Source: Chitinophaga pinensis (GTDB taxonomy: Bacteria; Bacteroidota; Bacteroidia; Chitinophagales; Chitinophagaceae). From it: 36,400 nucleotides of DNA. The stretch is from contig NZ_VOHS01000046.1 in NCBI RefSeq assembly GCF_007896845.1, forward strand, positions 1 through 36,400. Reading direction: 5' to 3'. The notes under the pieces are model-generated. The model ran no database searches, had not been told where the DNA came from, and saw only the letters and a list, made by a program, of their open reading frames with translations. Shown here piece by piece: positions 19,951 to 28,272 of the stretch (its first letter is position 1; every line of letters starts with the position of its first letter). The translations under genes and the position numbers were made by a program.

Positions 19951-20131
19951 ACACCAGATAAATTAACGTAAACAGATCATTTAGTGTTTTTGCCTCCTGT
20001 CGGAGGATATATCTTGCTGAATTCCTTTTTAGTAGTTAAATGCTGCCCAAAGGTAGCCCATCTGCACATGTCAGAAAATCACCTAAATCGGGGAGAAGGA
20101 TCTCCTTTATTGAACTGCCCGGAGGGCGATA

Positions 20132-20779
20132 TCAGACAATGCGTTGGTTAATAGCCAGCGCAACAGCCTCTGTTAAAGAAGCCACATGCAGCTTTTCGTA
20201 GATCTTTTTTACATGACTCCGTACTGTTTCGTAGCTGATATTCAGGTCACTGGCAATCATCTTGTAACTTTGCCCGTTAACAATACAGGTCAGCACCTCT
20301 TTTTCTCTGGCGGTCAGATTGTAACTGTCATTGTTCGGCTCCGGTTTCTGGACAGCACTTTTTTGCAAAAGGTTCAGTACACGACGGGCAATAGACGGAC
20401 TCATTGGAGAACCACCTGTTTGCAGCTCCTGTATGGCGTCAATCAGTCTTGTGTTCAGGTGATTCTTCAGAATATACCCTGAAGCGCCTGCGCAGATGGA
20501 GTCAAATACCCTGTCATCATCCTCAAATACAGTCTGAATCAGGATCTGTACATGTGGCACTTCTTTTTTAAGCTGTTTGATGGCTTCAATACCACTGATT
20601 TCCGGCATTTCAATATCCATCAGTACAATGTCGGCACTACAGTTCAGTACATCGTTCACACAATTCCGGGCATCACTGAATACACCTACGACTTCGATGG
20701 AAGGAGCTGTATCCAGTAACAGCCTGATGCTGTTGCGAATGTTTTTGTTGTCGTCAAAAATGGCAACGCGTATACTCAT
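20132..20779 (-). CDS. NarL/FixJ-family response regulator (REC + LuxR-type HTH)
   Basis: A 215-residue DNA-binding response regulator. REC domain: acidic pair D9/D10, phospho-acceptor D55 in IVLMDIEMP, conserved Lys in GYILKNH. A linker of about 20 residues follows, then a LuxR-type helix-turn-helix at about 150-210 (LTAREKEVLTCIVNG, YETVRSHVKKIYEKLHV). It lies 32 bases downstream of the sensor kinase gene on the same strand and is almost surely its partner, phosphorylated by it. The target genes are not evident from the window; neighbouring transport genes are lacking. Confidence 0.93.
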   Translation of the reverse strand: MSIRVAIFDDNKNIRNSIRLLLDTAPSIEVVGVFSDARNCVNDVLNCSADIVLMDIEMPEISGIEAIKQLKKEVPHVQILIQTVFEDDDRVFDSICAGASGYILKNHLNTRLIDAIQELQTGGSPMSPSIARRVLNLLQKSAVQKPEPNNDSYNLTAREKEVLTCIVNGQSYKMIASDLNISYETVRSHVKKIYEKLHVASLTEAVALAINQRIV

Positions 20780-20811
20780 TGTTTCGTTTTTTTGTTGTTA
20801 CCCGGGTGACG

Positions 20812-23800
20812 TCAGGTAACCGGAAAGCTTAATTTTAAATATGTCCCTTTTAATGGTTCACTTTCTATACCCAGATCAGCGTTCATTTCGCTGGCCCGGT
20901 GCCGGATGTTACTAAGACCATTACCAGACAGTGTCAGCACATCCGGGCCTTTCACCGCATCATGATCAAATCCTATACCGTCATCTTCAATATCCAGTTC
21001 CAGCATGTTTTTCCGGTAGCTGATATTGACTTTGATAAAGCTGCAGGCTGCGTGTTTCAAGGCATTGTTGACAGCTTCTTTGAATATGAGATAAAAGTTC
21101 TTACGTTGGTTCATTGCCAGGTTCAGAGCTTCTATTTTCTGGTCACAGCTAAAGATGAACTGGATCTTTTTGGCAGTACACAGCGGTTTCGCATAAGATT
21201 CCATGCGTTTCACAATACTGCTGACATGATCATTCTTTGGATTGATCGCCCATACGATATCTGACATCTCCGAGATCATTTCATTGGCCGTATGGCCGAT
21301 CGTGTTCAACAGCTCTTTCAGCTGTTCGGTCTTTTGCTGATCGTTGTATATTTTAGCTACCTCGCTGTAAACGGATATGCCGCTCAACGTAGAGCCTACA
21401 CTATCATGCAGGTCCTGCGCAATCCCGTTCCTGATGGCATGTCTTTTCAGCAATTCATTGATCCGGTAACGGTACAGGAGGTAAATGGCGGCAGCAATAA
21501 ATAGTGTACATAACAGGTAAAACCACCAGCGTGTCCAGAAAGGAGGGATGATGGTAATGTGTAATGCAGTTACCCTGTTGCCGAATACGCCTTTCCAGTT
21601 GCTGGCCTTGACTAAAAAGGTATAATCACCTCCTTTCAGGTTGGAGTAGTAAGCAAAATTCCGCTTCCCTACATTGTTCCATGTCTTGTCTACGCCTGCC
21701 AGCATGTAGGAGTACTGTATATTATCTCCGCTGAATTCCGGTGCCGAAAACTCGATGGAGAAATAGTTTTGTTTATAATCCAGTTCAATAGCCGGCTTTT
21801 GCAGCAGACCACTGTAAGAGTTATTGAAGATCTTAAAGTCAGTCAGGTATACCGGCGGTTCGGTATTGATCCGGGCGATATCCCCGGGCCGGAAGCTGAG
21901 GTAATAATTAGTGCCTCCTACATATATGTTCCCCTCATCATCCTTATACATATAACCATTGACCCCACCATCTTTTTTCAGCGCGGGCAGGTCATAACAG
22001 CTATATATTTTCGCGGCAGGGTCATATTTATGGATATGTCCGTTGCAGACCATCCACACATTCCCCTCTTTATCCGTCTGCAGGCCCTCCGTCAGATTAC
22101 TTGATTCAGGGATATGCTGTACCTTCTGCGTATGCGCATTCAGGTAATTCAGTCCGCCACCATAAGTACTGATCCAGATATGCCCTGCCTGTCCCTCCAG
22201 TATATCATACACATCATCATTGCTGATATTGGTGAGGTATTTTACCTGTTGCCCGTCTTTCTGCGGCCAGTCGCCCAATCCATGCCGGGTAGTGGCCAGC
22301 CAGATGTTACCGCTGGCCGCCTTGTACATTTTACGGATCAGGTTATCCTTGATATTATATCTTTTTAATATTGCATGAACGGAATCGTTGCGGGTCACCC
22401 AGCTGTGATCTTTGAAGTCATAATAGCTGAGATAATGCCCGTAAGGTGACACAATCAAAACAGGGTGAGTACCCATGGTATCTTTTACAATAGACACGAT
22501 CCTCGACGATATCAGCTTTTTCATTACAGGATCTCTTTCCGTATCCGGGAGGGTAGAGAGGGTCCGTCTTAATGTATCATATACAAAAAGCGTGTAATCA
22601 GTGCCGATATAAAAAGTGCCGTCGCTGTCCTGAAAGAATTTGGTCACGCTCAGGGCTTGTCCGTTCCAGCTTAATTGTCTGTGTTCAAAGGGGCCTTTGC
22701 CCGGAGGTTTGATAAATATCCCGTCATTGGTGCCTATCCACAGTCTGCCACCGGCATCTTTGTAAAAGTCATAGATGCTGATATCCTTACCGCTTCGCGG
22801 AAGAAAGACCTGTTTAAAAGGATAGTAGAGGGGATTATAATAGCTGATGCCATTATTCGTAGCCACCCATACGATATCATTTCTGTCGATATAGACATCA
22901 TTGATATGGTCATTGATGATTGTACCATCTGCAAAGGGCTGGTGTTTATAATGAGAGAAATGACGCTGTGCAGGATCATAAACGATCAGACCGGAGTCCC
23001 GTCCGCCCATCCAGAGGCGATGATCCCTGTCTTCCGCAAATGCATTGATCTCATCGTTGGGAAAGGAATTTTTACCCGGTGTATAGCTGAAACTTTCTTC
23101 CCGTTGCTGTACATGGTCGTAGTGATATAATGCCTTGTCCCATGCGCCGTACCACATATCGTTATTGTGGTCACGGAATAACGCGGTAACAGATACGTGC
23201 GATAATTTTGCGTAAAGGTCATCATAACGTCTGTCCTCTGAATACTTCAGTGTACGCGCATTGATCTTCAGCAAGCCACCGCCTGCACGTCCTACCCATA
23301 CACTATCCTTCGCGTCCATGCTCAATGAGAGAATGGCTGTGGTTCCTGTTTTCACCGGATGTGAAAACTCTCCCGTCTTTTTATTAAATCTTCTGGTACG
23401 ATAGTTACCGGTACCTACCCACAGATAACCGTGCTGATCATCCACGATGGCATTCACATGATTCTCTGGAATACTCTTATCACTGCCTTCAGTGAAGCGG
23501 TATTGTCTGAATTGTTTATCGGGGGACTGGCGGTAGTCATATGCACTTAAACCTCCATCCTCTGTTGCAATCCAGATAATGCCATTCTCGTCTTCAAGCA
23601 GGTCGCTGATGATATTACCCGATATGCAGGCCGTATCGCCGGGAGTCTTTCTGAACACGGTAAAATACTTACCGTCGTATCTATTCAGTCCGTCCTCTGT
23701 GCCAAACCATATAAATCCCCTTTTGTCCTGCAGGATGCAGTTAACTTTATTGTGGGAAAGCCCGTTTTCAGTCCTTAGCGTATTGAAATAAGGCGTCTCT

Positions 23801-23865
23801 TGTTGTGCATTAATGGTTTGGGTTAACATGATGATCGTTACCAGTAATAGGTAAGCTTTTCTCAT
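20812..23865 (-). CDS. Sensor histidine kinase with Reg_prop beta-propellers, Y_Y_Y domain and HisKA_3 kinase core
   Basis: A 1,017-residue membrane sensor. A signal peptide (about 1-20, ending INAQ) is followed by roughly thirteen two-component regulator propeller repeats with the (I/V)W(I/V)GTxxGLxxYD pattern, for example GFIWFGTEDGLNRYD and GIIWIATEDGG. They should form two seven-bladed propellers in the periplasm. A Y_Y_Y domain follows (NYFSIEFSAPEFSGDN, YSYMLAGVDKTWNNVG), then one membrane span (WWFYLLCTLFIAAAIYLLY). The cytoplasmic HisKA_3 part has the phosphorylated His in QDLHDSVGSTLSG, and the HATPase has N-box NNALKHA and DDGIGF/GNGLSNIRHRA. It forms an operon with the response regulator. 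This is a classic non-hybrid form of Bacteroidota carbohydrate sensors; the ligand is unknown. Confidence 0.93.
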   Translation of the reverse strand: MRKAYLLLVTIIMLTQTINAQQETPYFNTLRTENGLSHNKVNCILQDKRGFIWFGTEDGLNRYDGKYFTVFRKTPGDTACISGNIISDLLEDENGIIWIATEDGGLSAYDYRQSPDKQFRQYRFTEGSDKSIPENHVNAIVDDQHGYLWVGTGNYRTRRFNKKTGEFSHPVKTGTTAILSLSMDAKDSVWVGRAGGGLLKINARTLKYSEDRRYDDLYAKLSHVSVTALFRDHNNDMWYGAWDKALYHYDHVQQREESFSYTPGKNSFPNDEINAFAEDRDHRLWMGGRDSGLIVYDPAQRHFSHYKHQPFADGTIINDHINDVYIDRNDIVWVATNNGISYYNPLYYPFKQVFLPRSGKDISIYDFYKDAGGRLWIGTNDGIFIKPPGKGPFEHRQLSWNGQALSVTKFFQDSDGTFYIGTDYTLFVYDTLRRTLSTLPDTERDPVMKKLISSRIVSIVKDTMGTHPVLIVSPYGHYLSYYDFKDHSWVTRNDSVHAILKRYNIKDNLIRKMYKAASGNIWLATTRHGLGDWPQKDGQQVKYLTNISNDDVYDILEGQAGHIWISTYGGGLNYLNAHTQKVQHIPESSNLTEGLQTDKEGNVWMVCNGHIHKYDPAAKIYSCYDLPALKKDGGVNGYMYKDDEGNIYVGGTNYYLSFRPGDIARINTEPPVYLTDFKIFNNSYSGLLQKPAIELDYKQNYFSIEFSAPEFSGDNIQYSYMLAGVDKTWNNVGKRNFAYYSNLKGGDYTFLVKASNWKGVFGNRVTALHITIIPPFWTRWWFYLLCTLFIAAAIYLLYRYRINELLKRHAIRNGIAQDLHDSVGSTLSGISVYSEVAKIYNDQQKTEQLKELLNTIGHTANEMISEMSDIVWAINPKNDHVSSIVKRMESYAKPLCTAKKIQFIFSCDQKIEALNLAMNQRKNFYLIFKEAVNNALKHAACSFIKVNISYRKNMLELDIEDDGIGFDHDAVKGPDVLTLSGNGLSNIRHRASEMNADLGIESEPLKGTYLKLSFPVT

Positions 23866-24078
23866 GATAGGTTCTTTCTCTGCTGATTTTGTTGCATCCT
23901 CAAAATTAAGCGTTTAATAATATTAAATTGTAACCTGCTGTTCATTTTTTAAGCTGTCTACGTTAATTTGTTATGCGTGTTACAACATGTGCTTTGATGT
24001 AAGCTTTATCAGTAACGGATTTCGTCGCATCTTTGTTACACAGAATCGTTTAATATTGAGTAGAATTTAATACAGAAA

Positions 24079-24582
24079 ATGAGTAGTATCCTGATTGTTA
24101 CATTGGAGATGGAAGAAGTGTATCAACGACAATTTAGTGATCTGCGGAGGAAATACTTCCCTGCGCATGCCAATTACCTTGATGCACATATTACATTATT
24201 CCATCACCTGCCTGCGGGTGAAAGTGCTATAACAGAGGGTTTGGAGAAGGCGGCACAAAGAGCGCCTATAGCGCTGAAAGTGGCAGGGATTGTACATTTT
24301 GGGAACGGGGTCGCTTACAGGCTGGAATCGGAAGCATTACAAGCATTACATGTGAATCTGCAACAGGCTTTTGAGCCATGGTTGATCCGGCAGGATAAAC
24401 AGCCGCTCAGACCTCATATTACAGTACAGAATAAAGTGACGAACTTTAAAGCAAAGCAGTTACACGAAGTATTATCAGCAGAGTTCATACCTTTCGATAT
24501 ACAAACCACCGGTTTAAAAACATGGCGTTATCTGCATGGCCCATGGAAAGCTGAAAGGACTTTCCCGTTTATTACAACCTGA
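24079..24582 (+). CDS. 2H phosphoesterase (2'-5' RNA ligase/LigT-like family)
   Basis: A 167-residue cytoplasmic protein with the two HxTx motifs that define the 2H phosphoesterase superfamily: HITL at residues 37-40 and HITV at about 113-116. Each is set in the expected strand context (DAHITLFHHLP; LRPHITVQNKV). Members hydrolyse or form 2',5'- or cyclic phosphodiester bonds in RNA or nucleotides; most bacterial members are of unknown physiological role. The start at 24079 is the only good choice, with AT-rich sequence before it. It converges on the GDPD fragment, and the long hairpin at 24640-24712 lies between the two. Confidence 0.87.
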   Translation: MSSILIVTLEMEEVYQRQFSDLRRKYFPAHANYLDAHITLFHHLPAGESAITEGLEKAAQRAPIALKVAGIVHFGNGVAYRLESEALQALHVNLQQAFEPWLIRQDKQPLRPHITVQNKVTNFKAKQLHEVLSAEFIPFDIQTTGLKTWRYLHGPWKAERTFPFITT

Positions 24583-24639
24583 AAAGAATTACTTGATATA
24601 GTAGGTCGTTATTCTTTCTTTTGCTATCTGCAGAAGATG

Positions 24640-24712
24640 GTCAGACTATACTCAACTTACGTTAATGCTACGTTAAAAAGGTAGCATTAACGTAAGTTGA
24701 GTATAGTCTGAC
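24640..24712. repeat. Perfect 32-bp inverted repeat (long hairpin)
   Basis: The arms 24640-24671 and 24681-24712 are exact reverse complements, with a 9-base loop GTTAAAAAG. Allowing one G-T pair the stem extends to 24637-24715. It sits between convergent genes, but no T-run follows on either strand, so it is not a textbook terminator, although either RNA would fold into a very stable stem. Confidence 0.95.
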
Positions 24713-24757
24713 TATGGATTAGCCGATCAAATAGTGTATACAGACACCACTTATAGC

Positions 24758-25012
24758 TTATTTGTGTAATCCTTTTTTTCTGAGGTAAGCCAGCAGTTTC
24801 TCCGGATAATTCGTCTGAATGGCATTAGCATATTTTGCATCCTTCCGTAACTGGTCAAAACCGCCTGTCAGCTGCCTTTTCTTCCATATCATCATACTTT
24901 CCCAACGCATTTGTCCAGATCCTTGACCCATTACTGGTGATCTTTTGCATCAGACTGTCAGAATAGAAAGAATCGTCTATATGAATAGCGGGGAATTTGC
25001 CTTGTTTCTATA
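24758..25012 (-). pseudogene. C-terminal fragment of a glycerophosphodiester phosphodiesterase family protein
   Basis: On the minus strand, after position about 25012, the reading frame GKFPAIHIDDSFYSDSLMQ and then GSRIWTNALGKYD can be read. After a frame change near 24875 it goes on with YANAIQTNYPEKLLAYL and ends RKKGLHK-stop at 24758. The IQT(N/D)YPEKLLAYLRKKGLH ending and the SRIW.NALG strand are typical of the C-terminus of Bacteroidota GDPD-family proteins. Only about the last 80 residues remain; the catalytic N-terminal part (HRG, E.D motifs) is absent. Its 5' end abuts the truncated sigma-factor gene, so a deletion or misassembly has removed what lay between. Non-functional as read. 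Confidence 0.7.
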
Positions 25013-25389
25013 CAGGAAATCAGTTCTTTCTCTGGAAGATGTTCTATGGTACTGGTATCAGTTTCTGAAATGAATTGTCTGAGGCTGTCAAGATGATGCT
25101 GGTAGGAACGTTGACTGGAAATGAGGTTCAATACTCTGTTACGGGTGCTTATGTACAAATAAGCGCCCAGAGATCCGTTAATCTGCAGGGAAGCGCCTTT
25201 GGTCCACAGATTGGCAAATACTTCCTGTACCACATCCTGTGCATCCGCATCATTGTCCAGCATACGACACGCATGCTGATAAAGAACAGCGGAAAAGCGC
25301 CTGTAGATCTCTCCGTAGGCCGCTGTGTCGCCATGCTGAAATTCCCGGAATAATTGGTTGTCATCCCATTCACTTACTTGGCCTGACAT
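25005..25389 (-). pseudogene. ECF sigma-70 factor, truncated before region 4
   Basis: Starts at 25389 (MSGQVSEWDDNQLF); an upstream in-frame ATG at 25494 lies inside a terminator and is unlikely. Region 2 is complete: GDTAAYGEIYRRF, YQHACRMLDNDADAQDVVQEVFANLW, LGAYLYISTRNRVLNLI. The usual linker follows (FISETDTSTIEHLPEKELI), then at about 25010 the similarity ends. The frame runs into unrelated codons and stops at 24958, so DNA-binding region 4 is lost. On the same strand the sequence beyond the joint belongs to a GDPD gene. In Chitinophaga-like bacteria such sigma genes typically lead FecR/SusC/SusD operons, so the missing part may be such an operon; this is inference. Confidence 0.78.
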
Positions 25390-25479
25390 AAAGCAGCATC
25401 TTTGTTTACGTGGCTCAAAAGTAATAGGGTGGGCGGGAATTCTTATATTAAATAATTGTGAGCAGAGGTGAATGCATTG

Positions 25480-25517
25480 AAAAAATGCCTGCATAAGGCA
25501 TGAACCTTATGCAGGCA
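25480..25517 (-). terminator. Intrinsic terminator after the peroxiredoxin gene
   Basis: TGCCTGCATAAGG (25486-25498) and its exact reverse complement (25505-25517) form a 13-bp stem around CATGAA. On the minus strand it is followed by TTTTTT. It lies 13 bases after the peroxiredoxin stop. Confidence 0.88.
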
Positions 25518-25529
25518 ATATGTAATAAA

Positions 25530-25994
25530 CTAAACATTGGCCTGCAACATATCCAGCATTTTTTCCGCATGTGCATCTCCTTTCAGAAAGCCTCTGAAAC
25601 TGGCTGCCACCTTTCCATCCAGTCCTATGAGGAAAGTTTCCCGGCCTGTCAGGAATAGTACGTTTTTAATACCGAATTGTTTTAGGACCTTGTTGCCCGG
25701 ATCGCTCAGCAGGGTAAATGGCAAACGGTGATGTTCCTTGAAGGAACGGTGACTTTCCACGCTACCTGCATTGATACCGATCACGATGGCGCCGGCATCT
25801 GTAAAGTCGGCATAACTGTCCCGGAAGGAGCAGGCTTCTTTTGTACAGATACCGCTTTCATCTTTCGGATAGAAATAGATCACCAGTTTTTTCTTGCCGA
25901 TATAGTCGCGTATATTGAATAGCTGACCGTTCTGATCCTGTAAACTGAAATCTGGGATATGATCGCCGGTAGTTAAAGTTTTTGTATTCGCCAT
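25530..25994 (-). CDS. Peroxiredoxin, BCP/PrxQ-like
   Basis: A 154-residue thiol peroxidase reducing hydrogen peroxide or organic peroxides, cytoplasmic. The family order is clear: GDHIPDFSLQDQNG, the IYFYPKDESGICTKEACSFRD active-site region (written here as two overlapping parts, YFYPKD and SGICTKEAC), with peroxidatic C50 and a second Cys at 55, the PrxQ resolving position. VIGINAGSVESHRSFKEHHRLPFTLLSD (INAGSVESH, LPFTLLSDP) and a conserved Arg-containing end follow. The PGCT of many homologues reads SGIC here, a variant found in this family. A terminator lies just downstream and it appears to be monocistronic. Confidence 0.92.
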   Translation of the reverse strand: MANTKTLTTGDHIPDFSLQDQNGQLFNIRDYIGKKKLVIYFYPKDESGICTKEACSFRDSYADFTDAGAIVIGINAGSVESHRSFKEHHRLPFTLLSDPGNKVLKQFGIKNVLFLTGRETFLIGLDGKVAASFRGFLKGDAHAEKMLDMLQANV

Positions 25995-26074
25995 TGCTGT
26001 GGTTTTACTGTGTTTGTAATTGATACAGCAAAACTACTGGCAGAAATGCAGAAACATTTTAACCCAGGTTAAAA

Positions 26075-26293
26075 TCATTGTTTCGCCAGATAATTATCTA
26101 TGGCTATACCGATTTCCTTTGTTTCAGGGGTTTCATTATCTGTGCCGTCTTCAAACCAGTGGTTGGCGCCTTCATTGTCCTGCTTCAGGAACAGAACAAG
26201 GGTTCTGCCGGGCAATGCTACCTTGAAACGATGTTTGTCGGCTTGTTCAATCGTCAATGGGCTGTTCTTGTGATCAATGGTGAAAGTATTCAT
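26075..26293 (-). CDS. Small conserved-looking protein of unknown function (72 residues)
   Basis: I do not recognise a named family. The protein is acidic and soluble, with no signal peptide or membrane segment. It shows strand-like FKVALPGRTLVLFLKQD and a short polar end NETPETKEIGIAIDNYLAKQ. A coding origin is favoured by a good ATG, a position between two genes with proper intergenic spacing (81 bases from the peroxiredoxin gene, same strand; 98 bases from the divergent peptidase gene) and protein-like composition. It could share a promoter region with the peptidase gene. Function should be left open. Confidence 0.6.
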   Translation of the reverse strand: MNTFTIDHKNSPLTIEQADKHRFKVALPGRTLVLFLKQDNEGANHWFEDGTDNETPETKEIGIAIDNYLAKQ

Positions 26294-26391
26294 GTGTGTC
26301 TGTTTTTATGATGAGTGGTACAATCATTATGCCTGTTTCATCTTACTATTCTGAGGGGGATGTATATTTGCAGGATATCTAAATACTACTT

Positions 26392-28269
26392 ATGACCAGA
26401 ATGCTAATCGCTTTGGTGCTGATGCTCGGTTATGCCGGCATGGCTTCAGCTCAGGAGCTGTATGTACCCCGTAACATTAAAAAGGCTTACGCTAATAAGA
26501 CCAGATCCAGGAACGGGCAACCCGGGGAACGTTACTGGCAGAATAAAGGCCGCTATGATATTCAGCTGAAAGTGAACGCGCCGTCCGGCGTAGTATCCGG
26601 TCAGGAAAATATCCGTTATATCAATAACAGCCCTGATACACTGCGCAGTCTGGTGATCCGCCTGATCTGTAATCTGCATAAAGTAAATGCGCCCCGTTCC
26701 GGCTATGTCAGCAAAGATTTCCTGACTGAAGAAGGCGTGACGATCGATACATTTCTGGTGAATGGGGTCAATGTGCCTTTTGACAATGATATCGCCACTG
26801 TCGGTAATGTAAAACTACCGTCTGCGCTGAATGCCAAAGATAGTCTGAATCTGCATATCAGCTGGCATTACACCCTTTCTCAGCAGAGTGGCAGAGAAGG
26901 TAAAATAGACAGTACTACTTTCTTCCTCGCCTATGCTTATCCACGTGTTTCTGTATATGACGATTATAATGGCTGGGACCTGATCGAACATATGGACAGG
27001 GTAGAATTCTACAGCGATTTTAATGACTACAATGTGGCGGTGACCGTTCCTAAAAACTATGTAGTCTGGGGTACCGGTGTGTTGCAGAATGGCGCCGATG
27101 TATTACAGCCGGAGATTGCCAAAAGACTGAAAGACTCTTATACGGCTGACCAGCTGATGCATATCGCCAGCAAGGAGGAAATGAGCAATGGCAAGGTCAC
27201 ACAGCAGAAAGACTGGAATACATGGAAATTCTCAGCGTCTCACATCGCAGATGTTACATTTGGTACCAGCAACCATTATGTATGGGATGCGGCCAGCGTA
27301 GTGGTAGATAGCAGCACCGGCAGACGTACCAGCGTTCAGGCCGCCTACGATGATGCTGCCGAAGACTTTCACCATTCTGTGGATTTTTCCCGCTATGCGC
27401 TGGACTGGTTTTCCCGTAACTGGCCGGGTGTAGCATACCCTTTCCCTACAATGACTGCTTTTCAGGGTTTTGCAGATATGGAATATCCTATGATGGTGAA
27501 TGATGCAACAGTAGGAAAGCAATTAGGCTTTGCCCAGCTGGTACAGGACCACGAAATCGCACATACGTATTTCCCGTTCTATATGGGTATTAATGAAAGC
27601 CGTTACGCTTTCATGGATGAAGGTTGGGCTACCACTTTTGAATACCTGATCGGTATCGCAGAAAAAGGCAAAGCGGCGGCAGATAAATTCTATCAGCTGT
27701 TCCGTGTAAGATCTTACATTAATGACGCTGCTGCAGAAGAAGATCAGCCGATCATTTCACAGTCTCACCAGTTAAGCGGTGTTGGTTATGGTAATAATGC
27801 CTATGGCAAGCCTTCTCTGGCTTATCTCGCGCTGAAAGATCTGCTGGGCGATCAGGTATTCCGTAAATCCCTGCACGCATATATGAATAGCTGGAATGGA
27901 AAACATCCGATGCCATGGGATTTCTTCAATTCCATTAATACTGCCTCCGGTCAGGACCTGAACTGGTTCTGGAATAACTGGTTCTTCAGCAATAATTATA
28001 TTGACCTGCAACTGGCAGATGTAAAAACGAAGAAAGACAACGCAGAACTGACTATACTCAACAACGGCGGATTTGCTATTCCGTTTGACGTAGTAGTGAC
28101 TTTTGAAGACGGTAGCAGCAAAACAGTACACCAGACGCCTGCTGTATGGAAAAATGGCAGCAAACGTATCACGGTGAATGTTCCTGTTAATAAAAATGTG
28201 GCTGCTGTAAAGCTGGATGGCATCATCTATATGGATTACACACCCGCAGATAATGAATGGAAAAAATAA
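26392..28269 (+). CDS. Secreted M1-family (gluzincin) metallopeptidase
   Basis: A 625-residue predicted zinc aminopeptidase-like enzyme. The signal peptide ends ASAQ at about residue 21. The N-terminal beta-domain (about 50-290) shows the M1 pattern PSGVVSGQENIRYINNSPD and SLNLHISWHY. The catalytic domain has HEIAH at 387-391 and the third zinc ligand E410 in FMDEGWA, the correct HExxH(18)E spacing; the second Glu of the motif is the base. The aminopeptidase GAMEN motif is replaced by ADMEYPMM, as in many Bacteroidota secreted M1-like peptidases. Export outside the cytoplasm is expected. It converges on the AraC regulator gene with only 3 bases between stops and no obvious terminator. Confidence 0.9.
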   Translation: MTRMLIALVLMLGYAGMASAQELYVPRNIKKAYANKTRSRNGQPGERYWQNKGRYDIQLKVNAPSGVVSGQENIRYINNSPDTLRSLVIRLICNLHKVNAPRSGYVSKDFLTEEGVTIDTFLVNGVNVPFDNDIATVGNVKLPSALNAKDSLNLHISWHYTLSQQSGREGKIDSTTFFLAYAYPRVSVYDDYNGWDLIEHMDRVEFYSDFNDYNVAVTVPKNYVVWGTGVLQNGADVLQPEIAKRLKDSYTADQLMHIASKEEMSNGKVTQQKDWNTWKFSASHIADVTFGTSNHYVWDAASVVVDSSTGRRTSVQAAYDDAAEDFHHSVDFSRYALDWFSRNWPGVAYPFPTMTAFQGFADMEYPMMVNDATVGKQLGFAQLVQDHEIAHTYFPFYMGINESRYAFMDEGWATTFEYLIGIAEKGKAAADKFYQLFRVRSYINDAAAEEDQPIISQSHQLSGVGYGNNAYGKPSLAYLALKDLLGDQVFRKSLHAYMNSWNGKHPMPWDFFNSINTASGQDLNWFWNNWFFSNNYIDLQLADVKTKKDNAELTILNNGGFAIPFDVVVTFEDGSSKTVHQTPAVWKNGSKRITVNVPVNKNVAAVKLDGIIYMDYTPADNEWKK

Positions 28270-28272
28270 GGA

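Noticed and set aside
24640..24712. Ordinary rho-independent terminator
   Set aside because: The stem is perfect and very long, but neither strand has the downstream T-run, so it is listed as a repeat and a finding instead.
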